From Alligator mississippiensis (lineage: Eukaryota; Chordata; Crocodylia; Alligatoridae): DNA of 64,000 nucleotides. The stretch is from positions 214,081,310 through 214,145,309 of the forward strand of contig NC_081827.1 of NCBI RefSeq assembly GCF_030867095.1, read 5' to 3'. Under the pieces are notes generated by a model. It was given only the letters and a program-made list of their open reading frames with translations. It made no database searches and was not told where the DNA came from. Both the position numbers and the translations under genes were made by a program. Within the stretch, counting starts at the first letter, position 1. Every line of letters starts with the position of its first letter. This document shows, piece after piece, positions 56,680 to 64,000 of the stretch.

Positions 56680-58970
56680 ATCCTTGAGATGCCATCATGC
56701 AGATTTAATGCTTACTCATTCAGTAGAGCTTCACAAGGGACAGTCTGCCTGAAGCATCCTTGTTATGATGCTGGGATGCTGTGAGATTTGGTTTAGGTAG
56801 CTGATCCACTGTCGGCTTGATGAACAGTCTGTCCTGGACCTGTGTACTTCTCCTATATAGGAAAACTTTTAAAGATTGCTGTCACAATTTGGTCCTGCAG
56901 CCTTTCTGTCTGAAAGCCAACAGAATTTTTACTGATCCGTTGCAGTGTTGGAAGTGCAATCTTTGTCACAAGAACGTTAAAAATATGTACCTACTACTCC
57001 AGATGCCATTGATATTGGCTACAACAAATAGGTGGAGGGAAGGGTACATTTTTGTTCTTACAATTTCTCATGTTTATGTAGTTTGTCACTTAGTGTCCAT
57101 AAAGATAGAAAAATTCTAATCTCTTCTGGGAAGAAGTGGGATAAGGTAAGTCAGACCTTGGAGAAAATGGGGTGTAGATTGTGATTGGTTTGAATTACTT
57201 GGGAAATCTTCAAATGTCTTGAAAGGGTTGTTTGCTTATCATGGTTAAAACTGGCTCATTGTTTTCAAAGAAGCCCAGAACTCTAAAAATGCATCTTTTT
57301 AAACTTGCAAAATTAAAATTCCTGTAATGAGAATTAACTACTAAAATGAGAACAGCTCCAGTTTTCCTAAGTAAATAGATTTTCAAGATGACCACTGCAA
57401 GTAATTTGTTCCTTTTACTGACATAGTGAAGATCCCACCACTGCTTGTTCTCTGTCTGGTATTCCAGGTTGTTTTTACATGTGCTCTGGGGGTGGGGGAC
57501 ACTGACTAGAGCAGCTCCAAAAGCCACTCATAGTAGCTTGTATATCAGCATCCCCCCGCTTCAAAAGAGTAGCAGGGGTGTTTTTAACTAAAGCTCATCC
57601 AACGAGGTTTAGTTAAAGTGCCCCCATTGCCATTTTGAAATACAGGGACATTGATGCATGAGATGAGGCTGGCTAGAGCATGCTAATTAACATGCTCCAG
57701 CAGGCTCTGAGTCTGCTCTGACGCATGGTAACTACAACATATCAGAGTAGACTCCCAGCACCTGTACTGGCACCTCCACTGTTTTGTTTGTTGGGAGAAG
57801 AGGGTCCTTTTCTGTTACATTTTTCAATAGATCACAATTCTACAAAGTGAGGTACTGTGAAATTTAATTTTTAAAAATAAAAAAAACAAATGCACCAAAA
57901 TCTACCTTTCACCCCCTTTCCTTACCCCCCCCCCCCCCCCCCGGACACTTGTAGGGTTAGGAATAGAACTCCTGATGGCAATTGTATTTTTCCTTCATAT
58001 AATTACTTTTTTCCATGACTAAAATTGCTTTCCAATACAAATGTCACAAACTACAAATGAATGAATGACTTTTCTTGTATTCTTCTGAATATTGCAGTTA
58101 ACATGATCCTGCAAATTTAAGATGAACACTGGCTACATGTTAGAACAAATAGTCCTGGGATTTAGGGACACTCTGTAAAAGCTGTTTCTAAGCAGTACTA
58201 CCCTTTTTTTTCCAAGGGAAAAAAGTGAGGACAAATAGACAGCTGTGGTTCATCGCTTAAACAGCCCTGAGTAAGCTGGCTCATCCAGAATTGCATTGAT
58301 TAAATGAGTAGCTGTTTCCTCCATTCCTTCCCTACAGGGCTATGTAGCTTTTTTACAATGCAATTTTTAACTCTGTAAGTACTGTAAAATGTTTTTGTAA
58401 ATAGTTGGCTAAATCTAAGTACTCTTCTATTTTGAAGGCAAGGCCTAAGTCAAAATTTGACCAAGGTTTCAAAAGTAACCAGAATAATCTAGTCTTGTCA
58501 GGGTAGCAGGTGTAGTTTTTGTTAACCAGTAAAATTTGTTTGCTTTGGGGATTGATAGACCTACTAATCATTTATCATTTAGATTTTGTGGAGACTTCTG
58601 ACCCAACCACACCCTGAATGTAGAAATAATATGGGCATGAATTTACCAAACTAATTTTGGAGTACCTATGATGAAAGACTCCACTAGAAGGAGTTCTGTT
58701 TATCTGTAAAGCTTTGACCTCATGTCTCTGACAAGATAAATGGTGTATATGTAACCATTCTGCCAAGCACTGGATGGCAGTAACAAGGGCTGTGTTCAGA
58801 CTGAGGGGTTAAACACCAACTTCTTAGCTTGAGCCCTGACCCAGAAGTAAATATTACCTGAGTCTTCTAAGTTGAACAAACTTCCTCACTTGGAAGGAAA
58901 TATTACATTTTAAAGCAGAGTTTATTAAAAGGGAGCAAACACAACCTTAAAGAAAACTTCTGGGTGTGTC
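56680..58970. other. Intergenic, no gene recognised
   Basis: Includes a repeat related to the 37.0 kb one at 57470-57790 (AATACAGGGACATTGATGC, GCATGCTAATTAACATGCTC) and a C18 run at 57925-57942. No frame here has family features or splice context I can defend. Confidence 0.5.
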
Positions 58971-59197
58971 TACATGAGATGCTTTACTGTGCAGCAGACT
59001 AACATCACTGCCTACATAGGCACAGCAATTAGGGTGCAGTAGACTAATTTTTATTGCACTGCTGGATGGGCCTGGTAGCGCAGTTAATTACTGTACTTAA
59101 ATGCATGTGTAGACAGTGACATCAGGATTAGCTCACTCTGGCTCAATTTGAGCTGGAGTATATTCAGTTAAATTTAATTGTACTTGTAGATGCACCT
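58971..59197. mobile_element. Short TIR element, CATCTACA family
   Basis: The left end TGGGTGTGTCTACATGAG and right end (reverse complement TAGGTGCATCTACAAGTAC) match. It contains ACTGTGCAGCAGACTAACAT, like its relatives at 12082 and 50932. Confidence 0.62.
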
Positions 59198-62079
59198 AGT
59201 TACAGTCACTAGAAAATTAACTTGGGGACCTACTACCCACTCCCCTGTCTAGGGGCTCTACTGGCTACATTGGCCAAAGTAGCTCGCCTCAGTTAGGGTG
59301 GCCCACCCTGGAGGATGAACTGCTCCTTGCTGCCCTGCTCTGAGGACTCTATCAGCTATGCCAGCCCAAATAGCAAGTGCTTGGAAGGGAGGGTACATTG
59401 GAGGTGCTGCCACTGATGCAGGGGAGTGCTGTTGTGGTGCAAATGCTGTTCTGGCCACTTGGGAGCACTTATGGGGATTGTTGCTGGAAGTGCTACTCTG
59501 GCTGCTGTCTCCAGAGATTACCATCACTCCACCAGATTGTTTATGCAATGCAAGCTTTTTCAGACCCTGCCCTATGGCGAAAGCAGGCTCAGAGATTTTG
59601 GATCTTGACAATACTGAATGTCCGCTTCTTCCCTCAATCCACGATAGAGACTTGTGCTCACAAGTGCTTTCCTTTACAGAGTTGATAAGCCACAGGCTAT
59701 TCTGAGAGTAATTATTGTCTGGAATCTCTCCTCACATGCACTGACTTTATACTAAAACTGAGGGCTACCCCACTGCAGACCTCTGCACAGCTCTGAGTGC
59801 TGACCTTTCAGTGAGCTTTGTAGAATTTTGCATTAACAACTTTTGTGTGCCTGCAAACTTTAGATGTCTAAGGGGAGGGCCAGTAGACACAATCTGATCC
59901 ACCTGTCCTTTACAATTGCACACTTTAACTGTAAACAGTAAGCCCAAGCTTGCCAACAGTGAATAAAAGTGCAGGTAACCCCCATCCTTCCACAAACATG
60001 CATCCTAACAAAGAGTATGCAGATGAAGAATATACAAAGTTACTATTATAGACTATAACTAGTCAAATAAGCAGAACATCTGCAGGGTTACCTACCATGT
60101 AAACAGCTAATTCATATTTACTTGTTTCTAAATACAGGTGCCCAAATCTAAAATGCCAGTACTGGTTTTTGTGTATAGTAACATACATTCCTTCCATATA
60201 GACTTGGCTCATTTTCAGCCTTGGCTAGCTGTTTCATCACAACCCTGTCAGTAAAGAGCCGCATATCAATTCTAGGAAGGAAAAAAATGGACAAGTCTTT
60301 TGTCAAAGACAGGGATGCGAGTGTAATCGTGTTTCTGTTTTGCTCAGTTTCAGTATTTGGTCATAGCCTTTCTTCCACTGGGTCCACTTGTTGCTTTAGC
60401 TCAGTATTTATGCCTGTTTCACCAAGCTTGTAAATGTCACTAGAGATTGCAGAAGAACTCTTACCATCACGTACATCTTCAGCTGGAGAACTCACTATAG
60501 CAGCTTAACTTGGCGGGCTTTCTTTTACTCTGCTTTACCCAGCAATAATGCTGTTATGACCAATGTCTGTTATTGTTATAGCTAACATTATTAAAGAGCC
60601 TGGTTTTAAGTCTTGTCTTTAAACCAGGAGCAATTCCTGTGAAGATGCCAGAGTTGTACCACTGTAAAACTGGTGCAAGCAAAAATGGGATCACTCCCCG
60701 GGCCTGATTTTTTTTTTTTTAAAGAGCTCTGAAGTCAGGAAGGCATCTGACTTCTTTCTTTTATCTCTAGTTTTACCTCGGCTGCCCCCCCCCCCCCCCC
60801 ACCAGGAGAGCAATGATAAGATTAAAAGAACCAGGCTTTCTTTTACCACTCCCACTCTCCTACCTAGAGGCATTTTTTTAAAAGAAAAAGAACAGATTCT
60901 AGACAGAATTTGATTGAGTTTCCTTCATTTGCTGTAGTAGTCTTTCCAGACTCTGTGTAAAAGAGAGTTCATCTCTGCAAACAGATTTGAAAAAATGTTG
61001 TTTTGAAGGCAAGGGTGTTAGTAGAAAGAATGCAGTTGTTTCCTGCATTCTTTGTGGAAAGTCTGTCTAGCAAAAGAACCCTAAAAGATGCCTTATCAAA
61101 AGGCTTGGAAAACAGAAATCAACAGAAGCTGTTAGTTGCAAGTGCAAGTATTATTCAAGAGTGTGTCAATACTAGCATAGTCTGCAAAGCTGTAAACTCT
61201 TCTGGCATGTGTGTTCCACTTCTGTAGGATTGGCCCCTTATTTAGGAAGTAAATTAGATGATTCAAAAATGCAAAATGAGAGAGAGAGAGAGAGGTCATA
61301 GCTATTTATATTATTTTTATAATAAGGAAGTCTATAGTGATTTGTATCTGAAGACGATTCCTGTCAATCAGAACTCAAAATATTGTATTCTTTTTCTTGT
61401 GAACCAAGTATCTAGTTGTGAAGTATTTTCACCACTTAAGGGATTAATTCATTCACTGTTCATTGTCTGATCTGCACAATGAATGTCTGAGGTCTTACAG
61501 GAGTAAAAGTGTGTGCTCAAGTAATGCAAGGCTGTTATAGCATGTACAATGGCATGAAGCTGGGAGTAGGTCATGCAGCCTTTCTTTGCGCTGATTGTGT
61601 AGCTTAATCAACAAAAATATACCTCTGGGTATTATGCCCACTGAAATCTGTGGCAAATCTCACATTGATCCAAATAATTTGGGATTGGGATCTTTGCTTT
61701 AGAATATATATATTTTTTTAAGACTATTAACAGTTTATAATCTTGCAATGGGTGTTCAGACTCTAAGAAAAAGTTGATCCTAATTCCTCCTAGATTAGAC
61801 ACATTTTGTTTATTGGGTATATCTTGTTTACCAAAACTTTTTCTTCTCACACAGGCTGGTGTAAAGAACTAAAAATTCAAATAAAATGCTTCTGAATAAA
61901 TGCATTTAATGCTATTTTGTCTTCTACTATTGTGGCTAGTGAAGTAAACCTGGAATTAAATGATACTACATCTCCTATCTGACAGATATTTATCTGTTCT
62001 TTAAATACTCCTAAGATTTTTCTTAAACTGCCATAGTATATCTGGAAATGTTGACAACGCTGGATGAAAATCAACTACC
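59198..62079. other. Intergenic, no gene recognised
   Basis: Unassigned sequence with a C16 run at 60785-60800 and a short GA repeat at 61278-61293. I found no exon-like frames on either strand. Confidence 0.5.
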
Positions 62080-62923
62080 GTATTTCAAAGTGTGTACGTC
62101 AACCCCATTGTTTAAATAAGAAAAGATAGGTTTTTCTTCTATCTGATGTTTAAGTTGATCTTTGCTTTGATCTTTGTCATGGGGGAAAAAGGATTGGGCC
62201 TGCACTCGCCAGTGGGTTGCGGGGAAGTTGGATTGGGCCCCTGGGAGTTCAGGCAGCACCCAGCCAGCTAGCAGCCTGCCCAGCTGGCCAGACCCAAGGT
62301 GTGCCACTGCCACAGAGGAAAGGATTGAGGCCCTGCTGCAGGTCGGTGGGGGGGCGCTGCCTAGCCTGCTGGCAGCTCACATCCCAGTGTGGGGGAGGAG
62401 GGCAGAGGCAGGCTCCACCTAAATCAGGATCGGGCCCCTCACTGCTTCTGCCTTCTGCAGGCTCCTGTGGCTAGCGGGACATTTGGCACCGCCTGGGAAG
62501 GAGCTGCCTTGCCCCAGCCTACCTGGCCTTGCCCAAAACCACTAGCCTCTCCTTTTTTCCCCCCCCCCCCCAGTGTTGCCCATTGGGCAAGGCAGCAGGA
62601 TGCCTGACACCATCTGGGAAGGGTCTGAAGGCAGAAGCAGCAAGGGGCCTGCTTTTGGCAGAGCCTCCCTGCCTTCCCCACAGCCAGGGGGTGAGCTGCC
62701 AGTGGGCTGAGCAGCCCCTGAGCTGCGAGGGACTTGGTTCTTCCTTTTGTGGTAGAGGTGCCCTCTGGGCCTAGTTGGCAGGCTGCTAGCTGTCTGGGTG
62801 CTGCCCCAGCTCCCAGAGGCCTGATCCAACTTCCCTAGCACCTAGATATGGTGTATAAGTTGAGGTGGAAGTTTAAGGGTAAATATTTGGGGTTCAAACC
62901 TCAACTTACACACCATGAAATAC
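62080..62923. mobile_element. TIR element with GC-rich core and 3' hairpin
   Basis: The left end GTATTTCAAAGTGTGTACGT is mirrored by the right end (reverse complement GTATTTCATGGTGTGTAAGT). Just inside the right end, ATGGTGTATAAGTTGAGGT (62848) pairs with ACCTCAACTTACACACCAT (to 62916) to form a long stem. The core of about 640 bp is GC-rich and non-coding. Confidence 0.65.
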
Positions 62924-63500
62924 ATCCTGTTTTCACAGCAATCACTAAGCTCTTCAATCTGAGTAAGCAGATATTAAAACATAAACTGAGAATTTTCACT
63001 TTTTTTTTTTTTTCCAGGTAACTTTTTTTTTTGGTTTTTTTTTTTTTTATTGTGGTTTTCTTATAATCTGTATGTCTGTATATCTGAATATCAACTGCAC
63101 GTATACAAGCTTAGGCTGCTTAAACATTTACAAAAAGAATAATGCTAAAGTTCTCAGTATCAAAGCTATGACTAAATATATGTTTGGGGGGTTTTTTTTA
63201 ATTTATTTGATGGTAAGACCCAAAGGCCCTAATTAAGACTGGGAATTTTTGGATGGAAAACAGCAAATAGGATTTGTCTTTAAGGTATCAATAATTTTTG
63301 TTGTTGTTTGTTTTTGTTTGTTTGTTTGTTTTTTAAATGAAAAAAAGCACTGCTTGAAAAACACTCACATCCCCTATTCCTAGAAGAGGTACAGTTGCTT
63401 CCTCATCCTGAGCTTGGAACCCTGACCAGAGAGAATCACATTAGCTATGAAGAAGAGGTTATCTCCTGCCCATATTTGGTCAAGGATAGTAGCTATGGAA
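62924..63500. other. Intergenic, T-rich
   Basis: Several T and GTTT runs (63000-63050, 63296-63332). Nothing else recognised. Confidence 0.5.
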
Positions 63501-63729
63501 TAGAGGTTCCCAATCACTGGACCACAGCTCAGTACTAGGCTTCAAAGAGTTGGCTGCTGGGTTGTGACACGAGCCCCCCGCTCGGACCCCTGTCTGTCTG
63601 CCCAGGTGAGTGGTTTCCGCTATCAGCAGTCGCTTGCGGGGTTACAGCTGGGTAGTAGGGCAGCTGGCTCCATGCACCCCGTCCCATTCCCATGCCAGTC
63701 CACAGTATAAAAAAAGTTGGGAACTACTG
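63501..63729. mobile_element. Small hAT element, 229 bp, 8-bp TSD
   Basis: The ends are TAGAGGTTCCCAA and, inverted, CAGTAGTTCCCAA. The flanks CTATGGAA (63493) and CTATAGAA (63730) match at seven of eight bases. Confidence 0.82.
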
Positions 63730-64000
63730 CTATAGAATGAAATTAGCAAAGTTTTAACATTTTCCTCTGTTGGATCTGACACTGTCAAATTTGTTACTTC
63801 TATAAATTCCTATTAGTCTTTCCCAACCTTTATCTACAGATAAAATGGACGTAGCGCTACTTTTACTTCTGACTGGAACTAAAGTACAGAGAGCATGAAA
63901 TACAGGGTAGACTTTCTTCAGTGTTGGCCCGATGGTAATTAATTTGCGATGTAAATAAAACTAAATCTACAGGTTGGCAGAGTAGCCTTCCTGTAGCCTT

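Noticed and set aside
56817-57119. 100-codon plus-strand frame after the ATP5F1B copy
   Set aside because: The paired Cys (CWKCNLC) first suggested a zinc finger, but the spacing fits no family and there is no splice or repeat context.

Overview
The window is nuclear DNA of a vertebrate and reads as a reptile, most likely a crocodilian, with a turtle as the alternative. Seven CR1 LINE fragments, several with the sauropsid-type 3' end, a Penelope-like retroelement, many non-autonomous hAT-type DNA transposons and two solo LTRs make up much of the sequence. Exons are short, with GT-AG introns, and two GC-rich CpG islands sit at gene starts. The order assignment is inference from the repeats.

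Two protein-coding loci are recognisable. (1) On the minus strand, 2461-12921 holds ten coding exons of a collagen that I identify as COL28A1. They comprise a signal-peptide exon, one large exon with a complete von Willebrand A domain, two linker exons, and short exons that read 27 uninterrupted Gly-X-Y triplets in perfect phase. The gene continues out of the left edge. A CpG island at about 14.8-15.76 kb lies upstream and is the likely promoter. (2) On the plus strand, 30457-51397 holds all ten exons of ATP5F1B, the beta subunit of mitochondrial ATP synthase, starting in a second CpG island. Exon order, phases and nearly all splice sites are kept, so this is not a processed copy. It carries lesions: the intron 2 donor is CT instead of GT, an in-frame TAG in exon 10 removes the last 23 codons, three conserved codons are missing in exon 4, and three normally Arg positions are His. 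I call it a decaying unprocessed duplicate, or a diverging paralogue, rather than the working gene.

The rest is layered mobile DNA. From left to right: small TIR elements and an 8-bp-TSD hAT element inside the COL28A1 introns; CR1 fragments at 9.5-11.7 kb and 15.8-16.2 kb; a Penelope-type terminal-repeat cluster with a 14-bp target duplication at 16.5-17.1 kb; an RLE-type non-LTR retrotransposon nested inside a hAT-like element at 19.8-22.4 kb; a minus-strand solo LTR nested in a GC-rich element at 25.5-25.9 kb; CR1 at 27.5 kb; and, inside the ATP5F1B introns, a hAT element with a perfect TSD (32.4 kb), a 900-bp solo LTR with a perfect 5-bp TSD (40.0-40.9 kb), a Penelope-like element with a GIY-YIG domain (41.4-43.7 kb) and a CR1 copy with an intact FADD motif (46.1-47.8 kb). 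From 51.5 kb to the right edge I recognise no gene, only repeats and unassigned sequence.

I found no new multi-gene biological system. The most unusual items are the intron-containing damaged ATP5F1B copy beside COL28A1 and the nested and structured retroelements.
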